Shown piece by piece: positions 7,444-14,935 of a DNA stretch of 19,762 nucleotides (within the stretch, counting starts at the first letter, position 1; every line of letters begins with the position of its first letter). The notes under the pieces are model-generated. The model did no database searches, had not been told where the DNA came from, and saw nothing but the letters and a program-made list of their open reading frames with translations. Source of the DNA: Candidatus Hydrogenedentota bacterium (GTDB lineage Bacteria; UBA8481; J006); NCBI GenBank assembly GCA_003697085.1, contig RFFU01000125.1:1-19762 (forward strand). Reading direction: 5' to 3'. The position numbers and the translations under genes were made by a program.

Positions 7444-7470
7444 GACGCACCTTTTTTTGCCGGGCCTGCG

Positions 7471-8757
7471 ATGCTTTGTTACGAAGAAAGAACGGTGCGT
7501 TCCGAAGATGCTTGTCCTTCAAGAAGACGGGTTCTCTTTGCGGCGCTGGCGGGGCTCTGTGCCGTGTTGTTTCTTGCCTTCGGCGGGACGGGAGTTGAGG
7601 CGAGGGAATGGAGAAAAGGGGAGACGCTCGTGACAGTCGTGTTTCGATTGGAATTGCCGCCGGGAACTCCGGCAAGCGATACGATCTACCTGGCGGGGAA
7701 TCTTCCGGAGGTGGGAGAATGGTCGCCGGCGGGAGTCCCCGCGGAACGGACGGGTCCGCGGACGGCCGAGGTGCACGTGAAACTGCCGCCCGGGCGGCGT
7801 CTGGAATACAAATTCACGCGCGGGGATTGGAGTCGGGTGGAAAAGGATGCTTCTTTTCGCGAAATCGCCAATCGCCGTCTCCTGATTCCCCAACTTTCCG
7901 ATCCGAAATCGAAAAGGGTTTTGTCGGTGGTGGTCGAAGCGTGGAGCGATTTCGATACGTCGCGACGGAAGGTCGAATCGACCCTGACCGGCACGATACG
8001 TTTTCACCGGGATTTTCCTTCCCCGGAACTCGGCAATACCCGCACCGTGGCGGTATACCTCCCGCCGAATTACAATTCGGACACCACGCGGCGTTATCCC
8101 GTGATCTATGCCCACGACGGCCAAAACCTCTTTGACGCGGCGACGTCCTTCGCGGGGGTCGAATGGGGAATCGATGAGGCGTGTGAGGGATTGATAGCGA
8201 GCGGCGAGATTCCCCCCGTCATCGTCGTCGGAGTTTACAATACAAATCACCGGATGGCCGAGTACACGCCGGTTTCGGATAAGCGGAACGGTGGGGGGAG
8301 AGGGCGGCTTTACGAGAGGTTCCTGGTTTATCGATTGAAGCCGTTCATTGATTCGAACTATCGGACCCTACCCGATCGGGAGCATACAGGATTGCTGGGG
8401 TCCTCTCTCGGGGGGCTGATCGCGCTTCATCAACTCTTTGTGGATTCAAAGGTCTTTTCCCGCGCCGCCGCCGTCTCGACTTCCTTCTGGTGGGGAGGCG
8501 GGTGGATCTTCGATTATCTCGAATCCGTCCCCCCGCCTCCCCAACCGACCTTCCTCTGGCTCGATATGGGAACGGAGGAGGGGGACGCGCCGGGGGAGAG
8601 TGTTTTCGGACTGGAACGAGCCGCGGAGATCGTGCGAAAACGCGGACTGATCGCGCCCGAGCGGTTGCACGTCGAGGTTGTGGAGGGTGCGTCCCACAAC
8701 GAGCGCTTTTGGAGTGCGCGGATCGATCGGATACTGAAGTTTCTTTGCCGATGGTAA
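7471..8757 (+). CDS. Exported esterase with N-terminal CBM20-like domain
   Basis: The 428-aa protein has an Arg-rich start and a hydrophobic segment at 21-38, with a likely signal cleavage after GVEA (44). Residues about 52-138 look like a starch-binding/CBM20-type beta domain (YLAGNLPEVGEWSP). Residues about 190-428 are an esterase-D-type alpha/beta hydrolase: PVIYAHDGQNLFD (210-222), the nucleophile elbow GSSLGG with Ser312, and His409 in EGASHNERFW. The acid is probably in FLWLDMGTEE (361-370). Such proteins hydrolyse carbohydrate or siderophore esters, and the actual substrate is unknown. GTG 7495 is an alternative start. The gene lies 27 bp after another exported protein, so shared expression is likely. 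Confidence 0.85.
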   Translation: MLCYEERTVRSEDACPSRRRVLFAALAGLCAVLFLAFGGTGVEAREWRKGETLVTVVFRLELPPGTPASDTIYLAGNLPEVGEWSPAGVPAERTGPRTAEVHVKLPPGRRLEYKFTRGDWSRVEKDASFREIANRRLLIPQLSDPKSKRVLSVVVEAWSDFDTSRRKVESTLTGTIRFHRDFPSPELGNTRTVAVYLPPNYNSDTTRRYPVIYAHDGQNLFDAATSFAGVEWGIDEACEGLIASGEIPPVIVVGVYNTNHRMAEYTPVSDKRNGGGRGRLYERFLVYRLKPFIDSNYRTLPDREHTGLLGSSLGGLIALHQLFVDSKVFSRAAAVSTSFWWGGGWIFDYLESVPPPPQPTFLWLDMGTEEGDAPGESVFGLERAAEIVRKRGLIAPERLHVEVVEGASHNERFWSARIDRILKFLCRW

Positions 8758-8790
8758 GGATAGTGTATTTCCGAGTAATATCTCCGGCTT

Positions 8791-9999
8791 ATGAGGAGAA
8801 ATAGGTCTCGAGCGCTGATTTCTGGGGGGGCTTTCTGGCGAATTGTGGGACCGGCGATGGCCGTGATGTGCGCCGGAGCTGTCGATATGCAGATGGTTCA
8901 ACCCCTGATAGCGCTTTTCGCCGAAGTGTTCGATATCGATCCAGGGACCGCAGGGCACATTGTCAGTGTTTATGCGATCGGCTCGGCCCTTGCCGCTCCA
9001 CTTGCGGCCCCGATCGTTGTGCGTGCGGGAACGGTTCGTATGATGCAAGCGGGGGTGTTGCTCGTGATCTTCGGCGAACTGGCCGGCGTGGCGACGACAA
9101 CCTTCGGTATGCTGTCGGCGACACGGCTGATCGTGGGAGCGGGGGCGGGGATCGCGATGACCCTCTGTCATGTCCTCGTGATCGAACGCCTTCCGAAGTC
9201 GCTGCGCGGCCGTGCCGTGGGCTGGTTGACGAGTGCCTTCTTTCTCGCGGCGATCGTCGGTGTTCCCACCACCTCCTATCTCGCTGATGCTTTCTCGTGG
9301 AAACTGGCTTTTCTTGCGGCGGCGGCTGTCAACGCGATCGCGCTTGTCGCTCTTCTGGTTGTGCCGCATACGCGGAGCGAGTTTCCCTTTCGGCTGAGCG
9401 AATTTCGATCACTGGTGCGTTATCCGGGAATGCTTCCCGGCCTGACCGTTTTTGCCACCTATGCGGCGGGCTACACGATGATCTTGACCTTCTTCGCGCC
9501 GCATGCCGCGGAGCGGTTTCGGATTACGGCCACCGGAGTCGGGCTCGCTACGATGTTCGGGGGGGGCCTGGCGTTTCTGGCGGCTCCGGCGGGCGGGTGG
9601 GCGGCGGACCGGTTCGGATATCTTCGGGTTGCGAGAACGGCGAATTCAATGCTGGCGGTCTCCTTCCTTGCGCTTCCCTTCCTGACGACGGTTTCCGGGA
9701 CCGTGACGCTTTACGCGCTCTGTGCGCTCATTGCGTCGTGGCGTTTCACAGCGACGATTCCCTGGTTGGCGGCCTTGGCCCCACCGGGCCATCAGGCTCC
9801 CGCGCTTCTGCTCAACAACACGCCTATTCTCATCGGAATGTTTCTCGGTTCGTATCTTGGAGGGTGGTTCTATTCCTGGGGAGGCTATGCGTTGACAGGT
9901 CTTGCGGCGGGTGGAGTCACGGTCGCCGGCACGCTTCTTTTGCTCCGGGTCGAGAGGGCGGAACGGGCGGCGGAGGTGCCGGCCTCCGGTGGGGTATGA
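8791..9999 (+). CDS. Major facilitator superfamily transporter
   Basis: This is a 402-aa, strongly hydrophobic protein with about 12 predicted membrane segments in two halves. The central cytoplasmic loop lies around HTRSEFPFRLSEFRSLVRYPG. The first half carries a DHA1-like pattern (ERLPKSLRGRAVGWLTSAFFLAAIVG), which points to an efflux permease of the AraJ/drug:H+ antiporter type. The substrate cannot be read from sequence. The start has no Shine-Dalgarno, but TAATAT sits 9 nt upstream of the ATG, again compatible with a short or absent leader. It is 33 bp after the esterase, and its stop is 1 bp from the mgtE stop on the other strand. Confidence 0.88.
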   Translation: MRRNRSRALISGGAFWRIVGPAMAVMCAGAVDMQMVQPLIALFAEVFDIDPGTAGHIVSVYAIGSALAAPLAAPIVVRAGTVRMMQAGVLLVIFGELAGVATTTFGMLSATRLIVGAGAGIAMTLCHVLVIERLPKSLRGRAVGWLTSAFFLAAIVGVPTTSYLADAFSWKLAFLAAAAVNAIALVALLVVPHTRSEFPFRLSEFRSLVRYPGMLPGLTVFATYAAGYTMILTFFAPHAAERFRITATGVGLATMFGGGLAFLAAPAGGWAADRFGYLRVARTANSMLAVSFLALPFLTTVSGTVTLYALCALIASWRFTATIPWLAALAPPGHQAPALLLNNTPILIGMFLGSYLGGWFYSWGGYALTGLAAGGVTVAGTLLLLRVERAERAAEVPASGGV

Positions 10000-10000
10000 C

Positions 10001-11344
10001 TCAAAGGAGAACTCCGCTGAGGAAATATCCCGCGACCGTGAAATAGATCAACACACCGGCGACATCCACTATCGTTGCCACGAAGGGAGCCGAGGCACTG
10101 GCCGGATCGAAGCCTGCGCTCCGAAGAAGGAAGGGCAGCATGGATCCGGTGATGGTTCCCCACATAACCACGCCCACGAGACTGATTCCGACCGCGACGG
10201 CCAGCAGGAGATAATGTTCGCCGTAAAGCCCGCCCAGTTCGTGCCAGAGTATAATCCGAAAGAACCCGATGATTCCCAGAAGGCAACCCAAAGCAAAGCC
10301 GACGGAAATTTCCCGCCGTAGGATCCGCCACCAGTCCCTCAAGCGCACCTCGCCCAGAGCCATGGCGCGGATGATGATCGTGGTCGCCTGAGAGCCGGAA
10401 TTGCCTCCGCTGGAGATGATCAGTGGAAGGAAGAGAGCCAGGACGACGGCTTCCGCGATCTCCTTCTCGAAATAGGCCATTACGCTGGCCGTGAGCATCT
10501 CGCCGAGAAAAAGAACCGTTAGCCATCCTCCGCGTTTTCGGATCATTTCTCGAAAGGAAACCCGCCAGTACGGTTCGTCGAAGGCGTCCGTGCCGCCCAT
10601 CTTGTGAATGTCCTCTGTTGCTTCCTCCACAACGACATCGACCACGTCGTCCACCGTGATGATTCCTTTCATCCGTCCTTCTCTGTCCACGACCGGCATC
10701 ACGGTCAGGTCGTATTCGGCGAAAAGTTCACCGATCTTTTCCTGATCCGTTTCTTCCGTGACCGAAATGAAATCGGTTTTCATGATGTCCTTGATTTTGT
10801 CGTTGGAATCGGAGGCGAGGAGGTGCATGAAGGAAACGAGGCCGAGAAGCCGCTCGTTCGAATCGATGACATAGGCCCAGGCGATCTTCCCCTCCGTCGA
10901 GCGGATTTGTCGTCGAAGATAGGTGAGGGCTTCGCCGACGGTCATATCCGGGCGGACGCGCAGGTAGCGAGGATTCATCAACCCTCCGGCCACATCCTCG
11001 GCGTACGCCAGCAAGGCCTGAACCTCGATCCGCGTGTTCGGAACGAGAAGGTCGAGAAATTCCCGCCGTCGTTCTTCCGGGAGTTCCTGGATCAAATCCG
11101 AGACATCGTCGGGGGGAAGGAGGCGTATCAGAGCGCGACAGCGGCTGTGAGGGAGAGCCAAAAGGAGTTCGGCCTGATCGGACGAGGGGAGGCGCATAAA
11201 GAAATCCTCGGCGGTTTCTTCGTTCAGAAGCCGGAAGCCCTCGACACGTTCGGCGGTATCCAACAAGGGCCAAGCGTCGTCGAGTTCCGCGTCCGTGAGC
11301 GGCTGTTCCTCGACTGAGTTCGATTTTTCTTCCAATTTCAACAT
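10001..11344 (-). CDS. mgtE: Magnesium transporter MgtE
   Basis: MgtE is a gated Mg2+ channel of the inner membrane. The 447-aa length is typical. The cytosolic N domain covers about 20-125 (ending DVAGGLMN), and the two CBS domains cover about 126-245 (TVMPVVDREGRMKGIITVDDVVD). About five membrane helices follow from 275 on. The pore signature appears as LPLIISSGGNSGSQA (307-320), compared with the common GGNAGTQ, and the conserved Asp is in VATIVDVAG. ATG 11344 is chosen because the upstream extension to 11479 is low-complexity. It is preceded by GGAGAAAGAAG. I looked for an M-box-like Mg2+ riboswitch in the upstream 330 bp and did not recognise one. Confidence 0.95.
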   Translation of the reverse strand: MLKLEEKSNSVEEQPLTDAELDDAWPLLDTAERVEGFRLLNEETAEDFFMRLPSSDQAELLLALPHSRCRALIRLLPPDDVSDLIQELPEERRREFLDLLVPNTRIEVQALLAYAEDVAGGLMNPRYLRVRPDMTVGEALTYLRRQIRSTEGKIAWAYVIDSNERLLGLVSFMHLLASDSNDKIKDIMKTDFISVTEETDQEKIGELFAEYDLTVMPVVDREGRMKGIITVDDVVDVVVEEATEDIHKMGGTDAFDEPYWRVSFREMIRKRGGWLTVLFLGEMLTASVMAYFEKEIAEAVVLALFLPLIISSGGNSGSQATTIIIRAMALGEVRLRDWWRILRREISVGFALGCLLGIIGFFRIILWHELGGLYGEHYLLLAVAVGISLVGVVMWGTITGSMLPFLLRSAGFDPASASAPFVATIVDVAGVLIYFTVAGYFLSGVLL

Positions 11345-11674
11345 CGGTCGTCTTCTTTCTCCAAGCCGCGAGTCTATCGAGATTCGCCGAAGAGGGAACG
11401 AAAAACCGGTTGAGAATTGCGGAAACGAAGGAGAGGAAGAGGGCTGCGATGGGAGGAAGGATATGCAGCAGGTACTCATTGTTCAAAAAAAACAGCCGGC
11501 CGAAATATCGCCGATCGGTGGTACGTTTCCTGGAAACCGTCGGGGATTCCCCTTTGGATTTTGGTATCGAAATCATCCCCAAGGTGCGAAACTGTCAAAC
11601 TGTAAGAATGACACCTTTTTTTGTTGCAAGAGAGTTCGAAAACGCGTTGAATGAGGGTCGGTGACCGGCTTCTC
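11345..11674. other. 330-bp gene-free region between mgtE and tRNA-Gln
   Basis: No convincing gene is present. Reading frames here overlap the tRNA or are low-complexity. It must hold the divergent mgtE and tRNA-Gln promoters. A TTGACA hexamer on the - strand (complement of TGTCAA, near 11594-11599) lacks a good -10 partner. The leader of mgtE would be long if transcription starts there. Confidence 0.5.
11624..11652 (+). promoter_or_regulatory. Candidate promoter of tRNA-Gln
   Basis: TTGCAA (11624-11629), a 17-nt spacer and TTGAAT (11647-11652) each match consensus at 4/6. They end 22 nt before the mature tRNA 5' end. Spacing and position are right and sequence quality is moderate. Confidence 0.45.
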
Positions 11675-11750
11675 TGGGGCGTAGTTCAACTGGCAGAACG
11701 GCGGGTTCTGGCCCCGTAGGTTGGAGGTTCGAGTCCTCCCGCCCCAGCCA
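11675..11750 (+). tRNA. tRNA-Gln (anticodon CTG)
   Basis: A complete 76-nt cloverleaf is present. The acceptor TGGGGCG/CGCCCCA has the weak U1:A72 pair typical of tRNA-Gln. The D-stem is GTTC/GAAC. The anticodon stem GCGGG/CCCGT has loop TTCTGGC, giving anticodon CTG for CAG codons. The T-arm is GGAGG-TTCGAGT-CCTCC, with discriminator G and encoded CCA. Its last 21 nt plus 4 nt downstream are duplicated at 11913-11937. Confidence 0.97.
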
Positions 11751-11754
11751 ACGA
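11730..11754 (+). repeat. Direct repeat copy 1 (tRNA-Gln 3' end)
   Basis: This 25-bp stretch runs from CGAGTCC in the T-loop through the encoded CCA to ACGA just past the gene. It is identical to 11913-11937. It is arranged like the att core found when elements integrate at tRNA 3' ends. Confidence 0.9.
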
Positions 11755-11912
11755 AAAAAGACCAGAAACGAAGCCAAAAGACCAAAGAGCAGGACCACTG
11801 GACTCGAAGCCGCCTGAACGGCCAGCCCAACGGCTGGTGAGCCGCAGGGATGCGGCGAAAGAGAAGGCGGCAGGTCGGAGACGCGAACGCAGGAGGCGTG
11901 AGCGGCGGAGAC
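11755..11912. mobile_element. 158-bp structured non-coding insert bounded by tRNA-Gln tail repeats
   Basis: This segment lies between two exact copies of the tRNA-Gln 3' end. The first part is A-rich, and the rest is GC-rich with consecutive hairpins: GCCG/CGGC at 11809-11822, CCAGCC-CAAC-GGCTGG at 11822-11837, and GCCGCA-GGGA-TGCGGC at 11841-11856. GGACTCGAA at 11800-11808 is the reverse complement of the T-loop TTCGAGTCC. No integrase or credible ORF is present. It could be a tiny non-autonomous element, the scar of a larger excised island, or a slippage duplication. The mobile label is inference. Confidence 0.45.
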
Positions 11913-11937
11913 CGAGTCCTCCCGCCCCAGCCAACGA
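11913..11937 (+). repeat. Direct repeat copy 2 (tRNA-Gln 3' end)
   Basis: This exact second copy of the 25-bp tRNA-Gln tail is offset by 183 bp. It carries CGCCCCAGCCA (acceptor strand, discriminator and CCA) but has no tRNA body upstream, so it is a fragment and not a gene. Confidence 0.9.
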
Positions 11938-12030
11938 TTCCTCCTGTTTCAGCCGGTATGCTCGATTACCCTTTTTTCCTTTCCCTCAATGAGGAATGCC
12001 AATTCCCTCGGAATCCGATAGACTTCCCGC

Positions 12031-13773
12031 GTGAAGAAATTCGAAAATGGAACCGCGGGAATAGTGAAGGAACCGGTCTTGGGTATCTGGGGGTATTCTT
12101 CAGATGCTCCAGAAGTGGCTCATCACGATTCCGGAGCGGCTCTCATCGCCGATGGACGGGTTCTCGCCGCCGTAAATGAGGAGCGGTTTACGCGAAACAA
12201 GAACGAGGGACGATGGCCGCAGGCATCGATTCGTTATGTCCTCGATGAAGCCGCGCTCGATATCAAGGATGTGGCGCTGGTGGGGATGGCCGGTCTGTCT
12301 CCGTTGCCTCGCGCCGTCGTGATGGGCACGGAATTGTTAAGAGCCTTCCTTCGCACCGGATCGTTTCTACCCAACCGCTGGCTTTACGCCCTCTTGACCG
12401 CGAAAAAACTGCGGCGTGTTCCTCCGGCGGGGACTCGATGCGGTGTTCGCTTCGTCGATCATCACACCGCTCACGCCGCTTCCGCGTTCTTTACATCCGG
12501 TTTCGAAAGAGCCGCGGTCGTAACCCTCGATGGAATCGGCGATTCCGCATGGTGCGGTGGGGTCTGGAGAGCCCAAGGGACGCGCTTGGAGTGTCTGCGC
12601 CGATTCACCGGGTATGCCTCGCCGGGTCTTCTTTATTCCTATGTAACGAAGTCATTCGGTTTTCGTCCGGCGCGACACGAGGGCAAGGTAACCGGTTTGG
12701 CCGCGTATGGAGATCCGGAGCGCCTCCTTCCGGAATTCCGCGGGTGTTTGTCGTACTGCAACCGGCGGCTCTATTCCGACTTCATTCCGACCCTCTTTCG
12801 AGCGCGGGTGGATGCGGAGTGGGAATCGAGCTGGATCGACCGTTTGCTCGATTCTCACTCCCGCGAGGACATCGCGGCGGCGCTTCAACGGCACACGGAG
12901 GAGATCGTCGTTGCGATCGTGAAGGATGCGGTGGAGGATACCGGATTGGAAGATGTCGCGGTTGCGGGGGGAGTCTTTGCAAATGTGGCCGTGAATCGGA
13001 AGGTCCGCGAGAATATTTCCGGACGACTTTGGATTCACCCGAATATGGGAGACGGAGGCTTGGGATTGGGGGCGGCGTGCTTTGCGGCGCGGACGCACGT
13101 TTCGTTCCCGGATGTCTTTCTCGGCCCTTCTCCTTCTCCAGCGGAAGAGCCCCGTCCGCCCGACTTCATCCCAAAGAATCCGGCCCGCTTCCTTGCCGAG
13201 GCGGTCGCGGCCGGTCGTGTGGTCGGGGTTGTTCGGGGGCGGATGGAATACGGCCCCCGCGCTCTCGGTCACCGCTCCATCTTTGTCAAGGCCGATGATG
13301 CTTCCATCAACGAGTCCCTCAATCGGCGTTTGAAGAGGACCGAATTTATGCCGTTCGCGCCGATCATGACAGAAACCGCGGCTCGACGTTTTCTTCGAAA
13401 CTGGAATCCCGGGGATCGACCGTCCCGCTTTATGACGATCACCTACGATGTGACGGAGGATTGCCGCCGAGCGGCTCCCGCCGTCGTGCATGTTGATGGA
13501 ACGGCCCGCCCTCAGGTTGTATCCGGCGACGAGGATCCCTTTCTGAAGGAGTTTCTTGAGGAATACGGCCGCCTCGCCCCCGGCGGTTCCGGGAGTTACG
13601 GCGGAGGTGCGGGGACGGAGATCGTCGTGAATACCTCCTTCAACGTGCACGAGGAGCCGATCGTCTGCTCCGTCGAAGATGCGTTACGCTCGCTTGAAAG
13701 AGGCGCTGTTGATCTTGTGTTGACCGATAAAGGTGTGTATGGTTCGCCCGCGGAGTGGGAGGAGATATCATGA
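12031..13773 (+). CDS. NodU/CmcH-type carbamoyltransferase
   Basis: This 580-aa enzyme transfers a carbamoyl group from carbamoyl phosphate, via a carbamoyl-adenylate, to a hydroxyl on a sugar or small molecule. The Kae1-like N-domain shows HHTAHAASAFF (144-154, metal-binding His), VTLDGIGD (164-171), AGGVFANV (312-319) and NMGDGGLGLGAA (338-349). The C-terminal carbamoyltransferase domain shows GRMEYGPRALGHRS and VNTSFNVHEEPIV. A Gly/Ser-rich stretch (PGGSGSYGGGAG) sits just before the last motif and looks like a lineage-specific loop. The start is GTG 12031, with TAGACT 6 nt upstream. GTG 12064 is an alternative. It overlaps the WecA-like gene by ATGA, suggesting a glycan substrate. Confidence 0.9.
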   Translation: MKKFENGTAGIVKEPVLGIWGYSSDAPEVAHHDSGAALIADGRVLAAVNEERFTRNKNEGRWPQASIRYVLDEAALDIKDVALVGMAGLSPLPRAVVMGTELLRAFLRTGSFLPNRWLYALLTAKKLRRVPPAGTRCGVRFVDHHTAHAASAFFTSGFERAAVVTLDGIGDSAWCGGVWRAQGTRLECLRRFTGYASPGLLYSYVTKSFGFRPARHEGKVTGLAAYGDPERLLPEFRGCLSYCNRRLYSDFIPTLFRARVDAEWESSWIDRLLDSHSREDIAAALQRHTEEIVVAIVKDAVEDTGLEDVAVAGGVFANVAVNRKVRENISGRLWIHPNMGDGGLGLGAACFAARTHVSFPDVFLGPSPSPAEEPRPPDFIPKNPARFLAEAVAAGRVVGVVRGRMEYGPRALGHRSIFVKADDASINESLNRRLKRTEFMPFAPIMTETAARRFLRNWNPGDRPSRFMTITYDVTEDCRRAAPAVVHVDGTARPQVVSGDEDPFLKEFLEEYGRLAPGGSGSYGGGAGTEIVVNTSFNVHEEPIVCSVEDALRSLERGAVDLVLTDKGVYGSPAEWEEIS

Positions 13774-14840
13774 CGCAGGAGACACGGTTTCTGTTGACGT
13801 TTCTCGTCGCGATGTCCCTTTCCTATCTGCTCACGATGGTGATCCGCCGCCTTTCGACGAAACTTCAACTTCTCGATTTCCCAGATGAGCGCAAGATTCA
13901 TCGTCGCGCCGTGCCGTATCTCGGCGGTGTCTCCGTCTTCGTCGGTTTCATGATGGCCGTGGGCGTGGCGTTGCACATCGACCGCGGTTTTCGTTTCGAG
14001 TTTCTACGTGAGTTCATCGGACTCTTTGTCGCTACGTCGATCATCTTTCTTCTTGGTATCTTCGACGATCTTGGAGGCTCGACCGCCACGATCAAGTTCG
14101 CCTTTCAGGCCGTGGCGGCGACGGTCTTGTGGGGCTACGGGTACAGGATCGACCAGGTTTCCTGGCTCTTCGGCGGGACGATTCATCTCGATCCGATATC
14201 GGGGTGGCTTCTCACGATTCTGTGGTTCTGGTCGGTTACGAACGCGATGAATCTCATCGACGGTCTCGACGGTCTTTGCTCGGGAATCGGAGCCATCGCC
14301 GCGACAACGCTTTTTTGGGCGGGACTTCTGCGTCAGGAGCCGGTATTGCCGTTCTTGGCGATTGCCCTCGCCGGGGCGCTTATCGGGTTTTTGCCACATA
14401 ATTTCCATCCGGCGAAGATATTTCTCGGTGACACCGGCAGCCTCACGATCGGCTTCCTCATCGCGGCCATGGGTTTGGTTTCCTTCTCGAAGGCCGCCAC
14501 GCTCGTGAGCCTGCTCGTGCCAACGGCCGCGCTTGCCCTTCCCGTGACGGATACGTTGCTGGCGATCCTTCGCCGCCGGCATTTACGAACGAATATCTTT
14601 CAGGCTGACAGAAAGCACATCCATCACCGCCTTCTCAGACTTCTGCCTCACGACCGAGCGGTCGTTCTTCTGCTTTTGCTCACAGGCTATTCCTCGGTGC
14701 TCGGCCTCGTGATGTCGGTTACAAACAAAACCACCTCCTTCTGGATTCTCCTGTTGCTTGTAGGAAGCCTGGCCTTGGTCATCGTGGTTCTTCGTTTGAT
14801 TGAACGAGCCAGCGGAATCGATTATCTTGACGAACCCTGA
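13770..14840 (+). CDS. WecA/TagO-like undecaprenyl-phosphate sugar-1-phosphate transferase
   Basis: This integral membrane enzyme of 356 aa has about 10-11 helices. It loads a HexNAc-1-phosphate onto undecaprenyl phosphate to start a surface polysaccharide. Diagnostic cytosolic motifs are DFPDERKIHRRAVPYLGG (36-53), GIFDDLGG with Asp99/Asp100, NAMNLIDGLDGL (158-169), FLGDTGSL (218-225) and HIHHRLLR (283-290). It is not MraY, because the HIHH/DxxR pattern and the lack of mur/fts neighbours fit WecA/TagO. The ATG overlaps the carbamoyltransferase TGA and has GGAGGAG upstream. An internal frame from 13755 would only add MGGDI. Confidence 0.92.
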   Translation: MTQETRFLLTFLVAMSLSYLLTMVIRRLSTKLQLLDFPDERKIHRRAVPYLGGVSVFVGFMMAVGVALHIDRGFRFEFLREFIGLFVATSIIFLLGIFDDLGGSTATIKFAFQAVAATVLWGYGYRIDQVSWLFGGTIHLDPISGWLLTILWFWSVTNAMNLIDGLDGLCSGIGAIAATTLFWAGLLRQEPVLPFLAIALAGALIGFLPHNFHPAKIFLGDTGSLTIGFLIAAMGLVSFSKAATLVSLLVPTAALALPVTDTLLAILRRRHLRTNIFQADRKHIHHRLLRLLPHDRAVVLLLLLTGYSSVLGLVMSVTNKTTSFWILLLLVGSLALVIVVLRLIERASGIDYLDEP

Positions 14841-14843
14841 CGG

Positions 14844-14864
14844 CACGAGGGCTTCGTGATTATT
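14844..14864 (+). terminator. Weak terminator-like hairpin after the WecA-like gene
   Basis: CACGA-GGGCT-TCGTG is followed by ATTATTTT, 4 nt after the stop codon. The stem is only 5 bp, so termination would be partial at best. Confidence 0.3.
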
Positions 14865-14894
14865 TTGGCGGAAAGGATTGACGTCCGATTCGTG

Positions 14895-14914
14895 ACGTTC
14901 AACGAACGTGTTTT
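14895..14914 (+). terminator. Hairpin upstream of ftsY
   Basis: ACGTTC-AAC-GAACGT is a perfect 6-bp stem followed by GTTTT. It lies 22 nt before the ftsY start. It may end readthrough from upstream or form part of the ftsY leader. Confidence 0.3.
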
Positions 14915-14935
14915 CCAAGAAGGAGGAGAGGAACG

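Noticed and set aside
11345-11674. Mg2+-sensing riboswitch ahead of mgtE
   Set aside because: No M-box-like conserved core could be recognised by eye. A covariance-model search would be decisive.
11755-11912. CRISPR repeat-spacer unit
   Set aside because: There are only two repeat copies, each part of a tRNA gene end, with a 158-bp gap and no cas genes.
11573-11934. Small - strand frames across tRNA-Gln (peptides such as GGRTRTSNLRGQ and AGAGGLEPPTYGART)
   Set aside because: These are translations of the antisense tRNA and its duplicated tail, a well-known source of spurious protein annotations.
11913-11937. A second tRNA gene
   Set aside because: Only the 3' T-loop/acceptor strand and CCA are present; there is no D-arm, anticodon arm or 5' acceptor strand.
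12652-13650. 332-codon - strand frame opposite the carbamoyltransferase
   Set aside because: It is an antisense shadow with no domain pattern.
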